33,652 nucleotides of DNA, taken from NCBI GenBank assembly GCA_029006155.1, contig JAQXGF010000098.1, positions 1 to 33,652 of the forward strand, read 5' to 3'. Of the stretch, positions 25,781-33,635 are shown piece after piece (within the stretch, counting starts at the first letter, position 1; each line of letters opens with the position of its first letter). The notes beneath the pieces were generated by a model, which saw only the letters and a list, made by a program, of their open reading frames with translations, did no database searches and had not been told where the DNA came from. The DNA comes from Lachnospiraceae bacterium (lineage in GTDB: Bacteria; Bacillota; Clostridia; Lachnospirales; Lachnospiraceae). A program made the position numbers and the translations under genes.

Positions 25781-25903
25781 TCTTCGGGGCGGGGTGTGAT
25801 TCCCCACCGGCGGTATAGTCCGCGACCCGCGCAAGCGGCTGATCTGGTGACGCCAAGGCGAATTCCAGAACCGACAGTATAGTCTGGATGGTAGAAGAGA
25901 GCA
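25781..25903 (+). ncRNA. FMN riboswitch (RFN element)
   Basis: The conserved RFN landmarks are present in order: TCTTCGGGGCGGGG, GATTCCCCACCGGCGGTA, TAGTCCGCGACCCGC, CTGATCTGGTGA, ATTCCAGAACCGACAGTATAG and TGGATGGTAGAAGAGA. It binds FMN and reduces expression of riboflavin genes when FMN is plentiful. It precedes a terminator hairpin and ribU, so control is probably by transcription termination. Confidence 0.95.
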
Positions 25904-25923
25904 GTTGAAGTTTCGGCACATCG

Positions 25924-25974
25924 ACCGCTGTAAATAGAGTTCCCCCGTGGAGATCTGTTTGCAGCGGTTTTTTT
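25924..25974 (+). terminator. Expression-platform terminator of the FMN riboswitch
   Basis: ACCGCTGTAAA (25924-25934) pairs with TTTGCAGCGGT (25958-25968), 11 base pairs with one G-T, and the T-tract runs to 25974. It lies between aptamer and ribU, the expected place for FMN-dependent termination. Confidence 0.88.
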
Positions 25975-26078
25975 ACCGGATAAACTGCATCTGAAGGACT
26001 TTTCTTGAAGAAGAAACTGCTTCCGTGAGACGCAAATTTGCGGCGGAGGACATTCATTCAGAAAAGGAGAACAGAATT

Positions 26079-26840
26079 ATGGGAAACGGAATTTTACAGT
26101 CAATCAGTGAGAACCTGCAGTTTGTGCTGGTATGTGCGGTTGTCATCGCTGCGATCATCGGTGTATCAGAGGTGTTTGAACGCACAGTGCTGGCAAAGAA
26201 TATGGTGCGGGTGCGCAGGGCGCAGTACGTGACGGTCTGCGGTATGCTCGGCGCGATTGCAGCGATTCTCTACCTCTTTGATTTTTCCGTAGCATTTCTG
26301 GCACCGGGATTTTACAAGCTGGACTTCAGCGAGGTGCCGGTCATGATCGGAGCATTTTATTTAGGACCGGTTGGCGGCGTGATCGTGGAGCTGGTCAAGA
26401 GTCTGCTGAAGCTGGCCATGCGCGGGACGGATACGGCGTTTGTCGGGGAACTGGCGAATTTTGTGGTTGGCTGTTCCTTTGCAGTACCGGCGGCGATTGT
26501 GTATCATATGAAGAAGAGCAAAAAGACGGCGAAGCTGTCGCTGGTAGCCGGAACTTTATGCATGGCGGTGTTTGGCAGTGTATTTAATGCCATTTACCTC
26601 ATCCCGGCTTTTTCCACGTTGTACGGCATCCCGCTTGATGTGATTGTCGGGATGGGAACGGCAATCAATCCGGCGATCACGAGTGTCTGGACGCTTGCGC
26701 TGTTTTCCGTAGTACCGCTGAATCTGTTAAAAGGTGTATTGATTTCTGTGCCGACTATGTTATTATATAAGCGAATCAGCAAGATTTTGCAGAATGCCGC
26801 ACAGGGACATCGGGTACCGGAGAGCCGGACTGAGAACTAA
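26079..26840 (+). CDS. ribU: ECF transporter riboflavin-binding S component RibU
   Basis: 253 residues. Membrane protein that binds riboflavin for the energy-coupling factor transporter; the ATPase/T modules are not in this window. RibU features: FLAPGFYKLDFSEVPVMIGAFYLGPVGGVIVELVKSLLKL, ELANFVVG, then VFGSVFNAIYLIPAFS. An extra N-terminal helix (residues about 12-35) precedes the usual six-helix core. Start 26079 follows AAAAGGAGA; the in-frame ATG at 26025 has no site. FMN riboswitch control confirms the riboflavin link. Confidence 0.94.
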   Translation: MGNGILQSISENLQFVLVCAVVIAAIIGVSEVFERTVLAKNMVRVRRAQYVTVCGMLGAIAAILYLFDFSVAFLAPGFYKLDFSEVPVMIGAFYLGPVGGVIVELVKSLLKLAMRGTDTAFVGELANFVVGCSFAVPAAIVYHMKKSKKTAKLSLVAGTLCMAVFGSVFNAIYLIPAFSTLYGIPLDVIVGMGTAINPAITSVWTLALFSVVPLNLLKGVLISVPTMLLYKRISKILQNAAQGHRVPESRTEN

Positions 26841-26860
26841 AGAGACCTGAATCGGACAAG

Positions 26861-26896
26861 ACGTGCTGTTATCCGTTGCTGGAACAGCACGTTTTT
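26861..26896 (+). terminator. Terminator after ribU
   Basis: CGTGCTGTT (26861-26869) / AACAGCACG (26882-26890), perfect nine-base arms, followed by TTTTTT. Confidence 0.92.
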
Positions 26897-26952
26897 TCTG
26901 TTGTGGAGCAGCAAAAATGCCGCGTTCGTCCAGAATAAAGGAGAAAGTACTT

Positions 26953-27567
26953 ATGGCAGAAATTAAAAAAGTTACAAAACAGACAGAAAACCCATATGTC
27001 AATTTATATGAGCTGGATACGACAAATCGCAAGGGGAATCCGGGCAAATATTACGTTGCTTCCCGGGCGAAGAGTACAGAGACGCTGGAGCTTACGACCG
27101 GCAGGCAGCATTCCGATGGGGTGATTATTTACAGCCTTTACGGAGAAAATCACGATAAGGTTGTCCTGGTCCGCCAGTATCGGTATGCGATCAATGGCTA
27201 TATTTATGAGTTCCCGGCCGGACTCGTAGAGCCTGGGGAAGATTATCACACGTCTGCGGTCCGGGAGATGAAGGAGGAGACCGGCCTGGATCTGCATCCG
27301 CTTCCGGTGAAAAATTTATACCAGAAGCCTTACTATACGACGATTGGCATGACCGACGAGTGCTGTGGTACGGTATATGGCTATGCCACCGGCGAGATAT
27401 CGGCGGATGGACTGGAAGATACCGAGGAGATTGAGGTCGTGATTGCTGACCGCACCGAGGTGGAGCGGATTCTGCGGGAAGAGCGTGTCTCCATCGTATG
27501 TTCCTATATGCTCATGCATTTCCTGCATGATGAGGCACCGTTTGCATTTTTACATATCGAGGGTTAG
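26953..27567 (+). CDS. NUDIX hydrolase, ADP-ribose pyrophosphatase type
   Basis: 204 residues. A full Nudix box (G-x5-E-x7-REUxEExGU) is seen in GLVEPGEDYHTSAVREMKEETGL. The surrounding sequence (VVLVRQYRYAINGYIYEFPAG, then YTTIGMTDECC) resembles ADP-ribose/nucleotide-sugar pyrophosphatases. It probably hydrolyses an NDP-linked metabolite with Mg2+ or Mn2+; the exact substrate is unknown. Start 26953 has AAAGGAG (26937-26943); the frame is open further upstream only through the previous terminator. It stands as a single gene. Confidence 0.9.
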   Translation: MAEIKKVTKQTENPYVNLYELDTTNRKGNPGKYYVASRAKSTETLELTTGRQHSDGVIIYSLYGENHDKVVLVRQYRYAINGYIYEFPAGLVEPGEDYHTSAVREMKEETGLDLHPLPVKNLYQKPYYTTIGMTDECCGTVYGYATGEISADGLEDTEEIEVVIADRTEVERILREERVSIVCSYMLMHFLHDEAPFAFLHIEG

Positions 27568-27640
27568 AATCTGTGCATCTTGCAGAAGGTATGTTACAGT
27601 ATCATCCGTCTGATTGATACGCCACACGAATACAGATTTT

Positions 27641-27713
27641 GAACGCAGCTTGCGAAGCAACTGCGTTCATGAGCAAGTAGCGAAGCGGATTGCGAATGTT
27701 CGCTTTACAGGAG
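27641..27713 (+). repeat. Dispersed intergenic repeat, copy C
   Basis: AACGCAG and CTGCGTT form a hairpin, followed by ATGAGCAAGTAGCGAAGCGG, ATTGCGAATGTTCGC and TTTACAGGAGG. The last bases supply the ribosome binding site of the YcxB-like gene. It closely matches copy B (31171-31214). Confidence 0.65.
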
Positions 27714-27718
27714 GATTC

Positions 27719-28219
27719 ATGAAAGCAAAATTTTCGATCAAGGTTACACAGAAAAACATGTATAATTTTATGATGTATTATGCGTACCATGGTGTGAGTG
27801 GGATTTTCAGCATTGTAGCGGCAGCCGCGCTGCTCGGGCTGGCAGTCTGGTCCGGGACACATGGAGGAGAAAATACATGGCTCTATGCCCTGTTTGGCGT
27901 GCTGTTTTTGATTTATCAGCCGTGGACACTGTTTACGCATTCGGCAAAACAGGTGACATCTAATCCGGTATTTAAAAAGCCGTTGTCCTATGAGGTAAAT
28001 GAGACTGGGATTACCGTGCGTCAGGACGATACGGAAAATGAAATCCCGTGGAGTGCGGTGACCCGCGTATGTGAGACATCTCAGAGCATCCTTGTCTATA
28101 CCGGCAAACGGAATGCGTTTATCTGGGTAAAATCGCAGCTCGGTGACAACGAAACATCCGTGAGAGCCCTGCTCACCGCACAGGTGCCGGAGAGCAAGCG
28201 GAAGCTGAAAAAGGGTTGA
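27719..28219 (+). CDS. YcxB-like membrane protein
   Basis: 166 residues. Two adjacent membrane helices (FSIVAAAALLGLAVWSG and LYALFGVLFLIYQPWTLF) are followed by a soluble domain with YEVNETGITVRQDDTENEIPWSAVTRVCET, which matches the YcxB-like family (PF14317). Family function is unknown. Start 27719 has AGGAGG seven bases before it, contributed by a dispersed repeat; the frame is open upstream to 27614 but without a site. It lies 23 bases before tsaE and may be cotranscribed with it. Confidence 0.8.
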   Translation: MKAKFSIKVTQKNMYNFMMYYAYHGVSGIFSIVAAAALLGLAVWSGTHGGENTWLYALFGVLFLIYQPWTLFTHSAKQVTSNPVFKKPLSYEVNETGITVRQDDTENEIPWSAVTRVCETSQSILVYTGKRNAFIWVKSQLGDNETSVRALLTAQVPESKRKLKKG

Positions 28220-28242
28220 ATGGCGAAAAAGGAGAAGAGACG

Positions 28243-28680
28243 ATGATAATAGAGACACATTCCGAACAGGAGACCTGGGAGGTCGGGAAAACGCTTGCCG
28301 CGCAGGCGAAGCCGGGGCAGATCTTTGCACTGATCGGGGATCTTGGCGTCGGGAAGACGATATTTACAAAGGGTATGGCAGCCGGGCTCGGGATTTTAGA
28401 GCCGGTGAACAGCCCGACCTTTACCATTGTACAGGTATATGAAGAGGGACGGATGCCATTTTATCATTTTGATGTGTACCGGATCGGAGACATTGAGGAA
28501 ATGGACGAAATCGGTTACGAAGATTATTTTTATGGAGAGGGCGTATGCCTGGTTGAGTGGGCAAATCTGATTGAAGAGCTGATGCCGGAGCAGACGATTT
28601 GGCTGACGATCGAAAAAGATTTGGAAAAAGGGTTTGATTATCGGAGGATTACGATCGAAGAAGGCCGCCCACGGGCATAG
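28243..28680 (+). CDS. tsaE: tRNA t6A synthesis ATPase TsaE
   Basis: 145 residues, normal for the family. The Walker A motif is GDLGVGKT, followed by NSPTFTIVQVYEEG and YHFDVYRI, the TsaE signature. It works with TsaB and TsaD to add threonylcarbamoyl to A37 of tRNAs reading ANN codons. Start 28243 follows AAAGGAGAAG; an earlier TTG at 28216 overlaps the previous stop. Directly followed by tsaB. Confidence 0.95.
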   Translation: MIIETHSEQETWEVGKTLAAQAKPGQIFALIGDLGVGKTIFTKGMAAGLGILEPVNSPTFTIVQVYEEGRMPFYHFDVYRIGDIEEMDEIGYEDYFYGEGVCLVEWANLIEELMPEQTIWLTIEKDLEKGFDYRRITIEEGRPRA

Positions 28681-28694
28681 AAAAGGAGAAAACG

Positions 28695-29414
28695 ATGAAA
28701 ATACTTGCAATAGACAGTTCCGGACTGGTAGCTTCTGTGGCAGTAGTGGAAGATGAGATCCTGCTGGCAGAGTTTACGATTGATTATAAAAAGACACATT
28801 CCCAGACATTGCTCCCGATGCTGGATCAGATGACGAAAATGATTGAGCTGGATTTGAACAGTATTGACGCGATCGCAGTTGCAGGAGGACCGGGGTCTTT
28901 TACCGGACTTCGGATCGGATCAGCTACAGCGAAAGGGCTTGGACTGGCACTTGATAAGCCACTTTTGCACATCCCGACGGTCGATGCGCTGGCATACAAT
29001 CTTTACGGCGTGGAGACGTTGATCTGTCCGATTATGGATGCACGCCGCAATCAGGTCTATACCGGTGTGTACCGGTTTGAAGGGGATCAATTCTGCACGA
29101 TAAAAGAGCAGGAGCCGATGGCGATCGAAAAGCTGGCAGAGCTGCTGAACGACCGCGGGGAGGCTGTGGTATTCCTTGGAGACGGTGTGCCGGTCTACCG
29201 GGAAGCGCTCAAAGGACTGCTGAAAGTACCGTATCGCTTTGCACCGGCACATGTGAACCGTCAACGTGCGGCAGCAGTGGCGGCACTCGGACTTTTATAT
29301 GCGGCAGCGGGCAAATTTGAGACTGCGACCGAGCATTGCCCGGATTATCTGCGCCTGTCACAGGCAGAGCGGGAACGCGCGGAACGGGAAGCGGCTCAAA
29401 AGGGAGAACATTGA
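28695..29414 (+). CDS. tsaB: tRNA t6A synthesis protein TsaB
   Basis: 239 residues. The N-terminus ILAIDSSGLVASVAVV and the motif GGPGSFTGLRIGSATAKGL define TsaB (YeaZ), the partner and stabiliser of TsaD in t6A synthesis. It starts 14 bases after tsaE with AAAAGGAGAA upstream, and its 3' end abuts the rimI start. It is catalytically inactive by family knowledge and acts as a scaffold. Confidence 0.95.
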   Translation: MKILAIDSSGLVASVAVVEDEILLAEFTIDYKKTHSQTLLPMLDQMTKMIELDLNSIDAIAVAGGPGSFTGLRIGSATAKGLGLALDKPLLHIPTVDALAYNLYGVETLICPIMDARRNQVYTGVYRFEGDQFCTIKEQEPMAIEKLAELLNDRGEAVVFLGDGVPVYREALKGLLKVPYRFAPAHVNRQRAAAVAALGLLYAAAGKFETATEHCPDYLRLSQAERERAEREAAQKGEH

Positions 29415-29416
29415 TC

Positions 29417-29863
29417 GTGGAGTATGAGATTGATCAGATGAAGCCGGAGGATGTCCGTGAGGTGGCGGCACTGGAGGCAAAGATTTTTTCTGTACCGTGG
29501 AGTGAGGCGGGATTTCTTTCCTCACTGCAGTCGGAAGACACCCTGTATCTTGCAGTTCGCAAAAGCGGGAAGCTGATCGCATACTGCGGACTGTTGCAGT
29601 CTTTGGATGAGGCAGATATCACGAATGTTGCGGTGGAAGAGAGCTGCCGTGGATGTGGAATTGCCTCCCGGATGCTTGGACGTCTGATGGAACTTGGAAA
29701 AGCGCGTGGGATTGTGCGCTATACGCTGGAGGTGCGGGTGAGTAATGCATCTGCCATTCATGTATACGAGAAGCTTGGCTTTCATTCTGTAGGGATCCGG
29801 AAAAATTTTTATGACCGTCCCAAAGAGGATGCGATGATCATGTGGACAGAGGACTCGTTTTGA
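29417..29863 (+). CDS. rimI: Ribosomal protein bS18-alanine N-acetyltransferase RimI
   Basis: 148 residues. GNAT fold with the acetyl-CoA motif CRGCGIASRMLG and the C-terminal YEKLGFHSVGIRKNFYDRPKEDAMIM, typical of RimI. It acetylates the N-terminal Ala of ribosomal protein S18. GTG 29417 is chosen because AGGGAGA (29401-29407) is nine bases upstream; TTG 29411 is too close to it. The tsaE-tsaB-rimI order is widespread in Firmicutes, which supports the assignment. Confidence 0.93.
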   Translation: MEYEIDQMKPEDVREVAALEAKIFSVPWSEAGFLSSLQSEDTLYLAVRKSGKLIAYCGLLQSLDEADITNVAVEESCRGCGIASRMLGRLMELGKARGIVRYTLEVRVSNASAIHVYEKLGFHSVGIRKNFYDRPKEDAMIMWTEDSF

Positions 29864-29884
29864 CAGACATTTCCGGTAGGCAGG

Positions 29885-29898
29885 CCGGAGATCTCCGG
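29885..29898. promoter_or_regulatory. 14-base perfect palindrome next to a TATAAT
   Basis: CCGGAGATCTCCGG is self-complementary and is followed after one base by TATAAT (29900-29905). A second hairpin CTTCCGG/CCGGAAG lies shortly downstream. No good -35 box was found at the usual spacing, so promoter activity is uncertain. Confidence 0.35.
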
Positions 29899-29964
29899 AT
29901 ATAATGGAGAAACACTTCCGGGTATTCCGGAAGATGCGATTCACATGATACGGAGGAAAGTCCT

Positions 29965-30165
29965 ATGAAGAATTGTAACTGTTGTGGAAAAAAGATACTG
30001 TCCCGGACGGAGCAGGATGTGCTTACGGTAGAGCAGAGATGGGGATATTTCTCCGGGAAGGATGGGGAAATACACCGCTTCTGCCTCTGTGAGTCGTGTT
30101 ACGACCGGATTCGGGCAGGATTTCAGATACCGGTGGAGGTAGAGGCTGCACAGGAATATTTGTAG
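29965..30165 (+). CDS. Small Cys-rich, probably zinc-binding protein
   Basis: 66 residues. Cysteines at the N-terminus (NCNCCGKK) and in FCLCESC form two clusters spaced like a zinc ribbon. GGAGG lies upstream of ATG 29965, and the gene sits between rimI and the RNase Z gene on the same strand. Function unknown. The context suggests tRNA or ribosome maturation, or simply a conserved hitchhiker. It is short, but the coding frame with clear ribosome binding site and CxxC pairs supports a real gene. Confidence 0.78.
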   Translation: MKNCNCCGKKILSRTEQDVLTVEQRWGYFSGKDGEIHRFCLCESCYDRIRAGFQIPVEVEAAQEYL

Positions 30166-30202
30166 TGATCCGCCGGAGAGAATAGAAAGATGAGGAAGAG
30201 GA

Positions 30203-31114
30203 ATGCTGGATATTTGCTTACTTGGCTGCGGTGGAATGATGCCGCTGCCGTATCGCTGGCTGACTGCGCTGATGATGCGCTACAATGGAAGCTCGCTGTT
30301 GATCGACTGTGGAGAAGGGACGCAGATCGCAGTAAAGGAAAAAGGCTGGAGTTTTAAGCCGATCGATACGATCTGCTTTACCCATTATCACGGGGACCAT
30401 ATCAGCGGTCTGCCGGGACTGCTTCTGACGATGGGAAATGCGGACCGCACGGAGCCGCTGACCCTGATCGGACCCAAAGGGCTGGAACGTGTCGTAAATG
30501 CGCTTCGCGTGATTGCGCCGGAGCTTCCGTTTCCGATCATTTTTAAGGAAATTCAGGGAAATGAGCAGACGTTTGAGGAGCATGGCTATCGGATCCGGGC
30601 ATTTCGGGTGAACCATAATGTGATCTGCTATGGCTATACCGTAGAGATTGCGCGTACCGGAAGATTTGATGTGGAGCGTGCCAGGGCGGCGGAGATTCCG
30701 ATGAAGTTTTGGAATCGTCTGCAAAAAGGTGAGACGATCGAGGCGGATGGACATACGTATCATCCGGAAGATGTGCTCGGGCCACAGCGAAAGGGACTGA
30801 AAGTAGCCTACTGTACGGATACCCGTCCGGTGGCAGCGATTGCAGAGCATGCAAAAGACGCGGATCTGTTTATTTGCGAAGGAATGTATGGCGAGCCGGA
30901 GAAGTCGCAGAAGGCGGTCGGCTACAAACATATGACATTTACCGAGGCTGCACAGCTGGCGAAGCAGGCGCAGCCAAAAGAGATGTGGCTGACGCATTAC
31001 AGTCCGTCGCTTGTCCGTCCGGAAGATTATATGGAGAGCGTGCGTAAGATTTTCCCGCGCGCTTATCCGGGAAAAGATGGAAAATCGACAGAGCTGGATT
31101 TCGAGGAAGAATAA
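30203..31114 (+). CDS. rnz: Ribonuclease Z (tRNA 3' endonuclease)
   Basis: 303 residues, the short-form length. The metallo-beta-lactamase motif is THYHGDHISGLPG, with further metal ligands in HNV, CTDTRP, KHMTFTEAAQLA and LTHYSP. It removes the 3' trailer of tRNA precursors that lack an encoded CCA. The two tRNA-Ser genes in this window have no CCA after the discriminator base, so they would need it. ATG 30203 has GAGGAAGAGG before it. Confidence 0.94.
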   Translation: MLDICLLGCGGMMPLPYRWLTALMMRYNGSSLLIDCGEGTQIAVKEKGWSFKPIDTICFTHYHGDHISGLPGLLLTMGNADRTEPLTLIGPKGLERVVNALRVIAPELPFPIIFKEIQGNEQTFEEHGYRIRAFRVNHNVICYGYTVEIARTGRFDVERARAAEIPMKFWNRLQKGETIEADGHTYHPEDVLGPQRKGLKVAYCTDTRPVAAIAEHAKDADLFICEGMYGEPEKSQKAVGYKHMTFTEAAQLAKQAQPKEMWLTHYSPSLVRPEDYMESVRKIFPRAYPGKDGKSTELDFEEE

Positions 31115-31155
31115 AAGATGTATGTTTACATGATTTTACAGGAAACCTGCTTCCA

Positions 31156-31215
31156 CGCAGCAAAGCATCAGAGATGAGCAGTAGGGATGGACTGCGAATA
31201 TCCGCTTTACAGAGG
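31156..31215 (+). repeat. Dispersed intergenic repeat, copy B
   Basis: CGCAGCAAAGCATCAGAG, then ATGAGCAGTAGGGATGGACT and GCGAATATCCGCTTTACAGA. From ATGAGCA on it aligns closely with copy C (27670-27713). It lies just upstream of tsaD. Confidence 0.65.
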
Positions 31216-31246
31216 TCAGGAATGACATACAGAATGGAGAATGGAA

Positions 31247-32269
31247 ATGGAAAAGGACGTATTAATACTTGCAATCGAGAGCTCCTGTGACGAGACAGCT
31301 GCAGCGGTTGTAAAAAATGGAAGAGATGTTTTATCGAATGTGATTTCTTCTCAGATTGAGCTGCACAAGCTTTATGGTGGTGTGGTTCCGGAAATCGCAT
31401 CCAGAAAGCACATTGAGAAGATTAATCAGGTCATCACGGAGGCACTGGAGGAGTCCCATACGACGCTGGATGATCTGGATGCCATTGCAGTTACCTATGG
31501 GCCTGGCCTGGTCGGTGCGCTGCTGGTCGGCGTGGCAGAGGCGAAGGCGATCAGCTTTGCCCGGAATATTCCGCTGGTCGGGGTACATCATATCGAAGGG
31601 CATATCTCGGCCAATTATATTGAAAATAAGGATCTGGAACCACCGTTCATCTGTCTGGTTGTTTCCGGCGGTCATACCCATCTGGTAAAGGTGGCGGATT
31701 ATGGTACGTACGAGATTCTTGGCCGTACACGCGACGATGCGGCAGGAGAGGCATTTGATAAAGTGGCGCGTGCCATTGGACTTGGCTATCCTGGAGGACC
31801 GAAGATTGATCGTCTTTCGAAAGAAGGAAATGCAGATGCGATTCATTTTCCGAAGGCGAAGATCGCAGATGCCCCGTATGATTTCAGTTTCAGCGGCCTG
31901 AAGTCTGCCGTTTTGAATTATCTGAATGGGTGTCAGATGAAAGGGATCGAGGTAAACCGCGCGGATGTGGCAGCTTCTTTTCAGAAGGCAGTCTGTGATG
32001 TGCTGGTCGAACATGCGATGCTGGCAGTGAAAGAGTCTGGATTGAATAAACTTGCAATTGCAGGTGGAGTGGCTTCAAATGGGACACTCCGGGCAGCCAT
32101 GGAGCAGGCATGTGCGGAAAATGGCATTCGTTTTTACCGTCCATCCCCCATTTTCTGTACGGACAATGCGGCGATGATTGGCGCGGCCGGATATTATGAA
32201 TACATGCAGGGGACACGTTCTGGCTACGATCTGAATGCGGTGCCGAATCTGAAATTAGGAGAACGGTAG
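31247..32269 (+). CDS. tsaD: tRNA t6A37 threonylcarbamoyltransferase TsaD
   Basis: 340 residues. The catalytic subunit of t6A synthesis, acting with TsaB and TsaE encoded upstream. Signatures: [16 protein letters not shown], metal-binding [26 protein letters not shown] and [13 protein letters not shown]. Start 31247 is preferred because GGAGA (31236-31240) is at suitable distance; ATG 31241 is adjacent to it. The gene follows a dispersed repeat and is separated from tsaB by rimI, a small protein gene and rnz. Confidence 0.96.
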   Translation: MEKDVLILAIESSCDETAAAVVKNGRDVLSNVISSQIELHKLYGGVVPEIASRKHIEKINQVITEALEESHTTLDDLDAIAVTYGPGLVGALLVGVAEAKAISFARNIPLVGVHHIEGHISANYIENKDLEPPFICLVVSGGHTHLVKVADYGTYEILGRTRDDAAGEAFDKVARAIGLGYPGGPKIDRLSKEGNADAIHFPKAKIADAPYDFSFSGLKSAVLNYLNGCQMKGIEVNRADVAASFQKAVCDVLVEHAMLAVKESGLNKLAIAGGVASNGTLRAAMEQACAENGIRFYRPSPIFCTDNAAMIGAAGYYEYMQGTRSGYDLNAVPNLKLGER

Positions 32270-32277
32270 GAGGAACC

Positions 32278-32982
32278 ATGAAATATACAGCGATTGTACT
32301 GGCCGGTGGGAGTGGAAGCCGGATGAAAAGTAAAGTGAAAAAGCAGTATCTTCAGATGGGAGATTATCCGGTACTTTGGTATTCGCTTGCGGTGCTGGAA
32401 AAAAGCAGCCGGATTGATGAGATCGTTCTTGTATGTGGCAAGGGCGAACAGGAGCAGTGCAGATCGCTGTTTGTGGATACCTATGGTTTTCAGAAGATTG
32501 TAAAAGTAGTAGAAGGTGGCAAGGAACGCTACCATTCTGTTTATGAAGGCTTGAAGGCGGCAAAAGGCTGTGATTATGTGCTGATTCATGATGGGGCGAG
32601 ACCGTTTCTGGATGAGGAGATGCTGGTGCGTCTGACGGCAGCGCTTCCGATCTGGAATGCATGTGTGGTCGGTATGCCGGTAAAAGATACGATCAAGCTT
32701 GCAGATCCGGACACCGGGTGTGTACAGGCGACGCCGGATCGTTCCTTACTCTGGACGATTCAGACACCGCAGGCATTCCGGTATGATTTGATCCGTAGTG
32801 CATATGATACGCTGATACAGGAGGAGTCTGCAGGGACGCTGACCCAGAAAGTGACCGATGATGCGATGGTGGCAGAGCGTGCCGGAGCTAGCGTAAAGCT
32901 GATTGAAGGTTCCTATAATAATATTAAAATCACGACGCCGGAGGATCTGGTATTCGCCAGGGCGATTCTGGAAACACGCTGA
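32278..32982 (+). CDS. ispD: 2-C-methyl-D-erythritol 4-phosphate cytidylyltransferase IspD
   Basis: 234 residues, standard length. Third step of the MEP isoprenoid pathway (CTP + methylerythritol phosphate). Motifs: IVLAGGSGSRM at the nucleotide site, VEGGKERYHSVYEG, LIHDGARPFL, and KITTPEDL near the C-terminus. AGGAGG just before ATG 32278 and only eight bases from tsaD suggest cotranscription. It is the last protein gene before the stable RNA cluster. Confidence 0.96.
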   Translation: MKYTAIVLAGGSGSRMKSKVKKQYLQMGDYPVLWYSLAVLEKSSRIDEIVLVCGKGEQEQCRSLFVDTYGFQKIVKVVEGGKERYHSVYEGLKAAKGCDYVLIHDGARPFLDEEMLVRLTAALPIWNACVVGMPVKDTIKLADPDTGCVQATPDRSLLWTIQTPQAFRYDLIRSAYDTLIQEESAGTLTQKVTDDAMVAERAGASVKLIEGSYNNIKITTPEDLVFARAILETR

Positions 32983-33092
32983 ATTGCGCGTTGAACTGCG
33001 CCACGAGAGATGGTATTCAGATATTCTGAAAAAACATGAAATATATGAAAAACAAGAAAAAACGAAAAAAATAAAAAAGTTGAAAAAACTGC

Positions 33093-33121
33093 TTGACAGA
33101 TGCAGATATTAATGATATTAT
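33093..33121 (+). promoter_or_regulatory. Promoter of the tRNA-Ser genes
   Basis: TTGACA (33093-33098), 17 bases, TATTAT (33116-33121), with an A-rich tract (33034-33090) upstream resembling an UP element. Strong stable-RNA type promoter. Confidence 0.85.
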
Positions 33122-33162
33122 TCTATCTGCGCTGAACGAAGCGCTTCGCCTTGGAGAGGTAT

Positions 33163-33248
33163 GGAGAGGTAGCGAAGTGGTCATAACGCGGCGGTCTTGA
33201 AAACCGTTTGTCCGAAAGGGCGCATGGGTTCGAATCCCATCCTCTCCG
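33163..33248 (+). tRNA. tRNA-Ser (anticodon UGA)
   Basis: Acceptor arms GGAGAGG (33163-33169) and CCTCTCC (33241-33247) with discriminator G. The anticodon loop CTTGAAA gives TGA. A long variable arm (TTTGTCCGAAAGGGCGCAT region) fits serine, and the T arm is ATGGG-TTCGAAT-CCCAT. CCA is not encoded. Confidence 0.95.
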
Positions 33249-33314
33249 TCGCTTTTTATAAAAGGAAGCGAATAGCGAATCAATCGAATATCATGAGTGA
33301 TGACTCAGGCATTT

Positions 33315-33403
33315 GGAGAAGTACCCAAGCGGCTGAAGGGGCTCCCCTGGAAAGGGAGTAGATCGTTAATAGCGGTGCGAGGGTTCAAATCCCTCCTTCT
33401 CCG
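33315..33403 (+). tRNA. tRNA-Ser (anticodon GGA)
   Basis: Acceptor GGAGAAG (33315-33321) with CTTCTCC (33396-33402) and discriminator G. Anticodon stem CTCCC/GGGAG with loop CTGGAAA gives GGA. The long variable arm (TAGATCGTTAATAGCGGT) and T arm GAGGG-TTCAAAT-CCCTC support serine. CCA is not encoded. Confidence 0.95.
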
Positions 33404-33454
33404 TTCTGTCGAAAAGAGTTAAAAATGTTTTGAAAAAAATATTTAAAAAACTTG

Positions 33455-33483
33455 TTGACAGATGATGAAAAATGTGGTAATAT
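33455..33483 (+). promoter_or_regulatory. rRNA operon promoter
   Basis: TTGACA (33455-33460), 17 bases, TAATAT (33478-33483), with an A/T-rich block (33418-33450) just upstream like an UP element. It shares TTGACAGATG with the tRNA promoter. Confidence 0.9.
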
Positions 33484-33635
33484 CAAAAAGCTGATGCAGA
33501 TCAGCAAAAAGGAACATTGATAACTGAACAGTGAAACAACCTTGAAAAATTCTGAAAAGTTTTAATTTTTAAGGACTGACCTTTAAAACAGTAAAGGAAA
33601 AGATAGCCAAAGTTATCTTGACCGAATCAAACATT
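33484..33635 (+). promoter_or_regulatory. rRNA leader with boxA-like antitermination site
   Basis: Includes GAACATTGATAACTGAACAG, common in Lachnospiraceae leaders. An imperfect hairpin CTTGAAAAATT/AATTTTTAAG (33541-33573) follows, then TGACCTTTAAAA (33577-33588), which resembles boxA. This fits Nus-dependent antitermination. Confidence 0.6.

Noticed and set aside
33017..33283. Minus-strand frame with DGIRTHAPFRTNGFQDRR-like sequence
   Set aside because: This is the known false protein produced by reading antisense to tRNA-Ser; the tRNA at 33163-33248 explains it.
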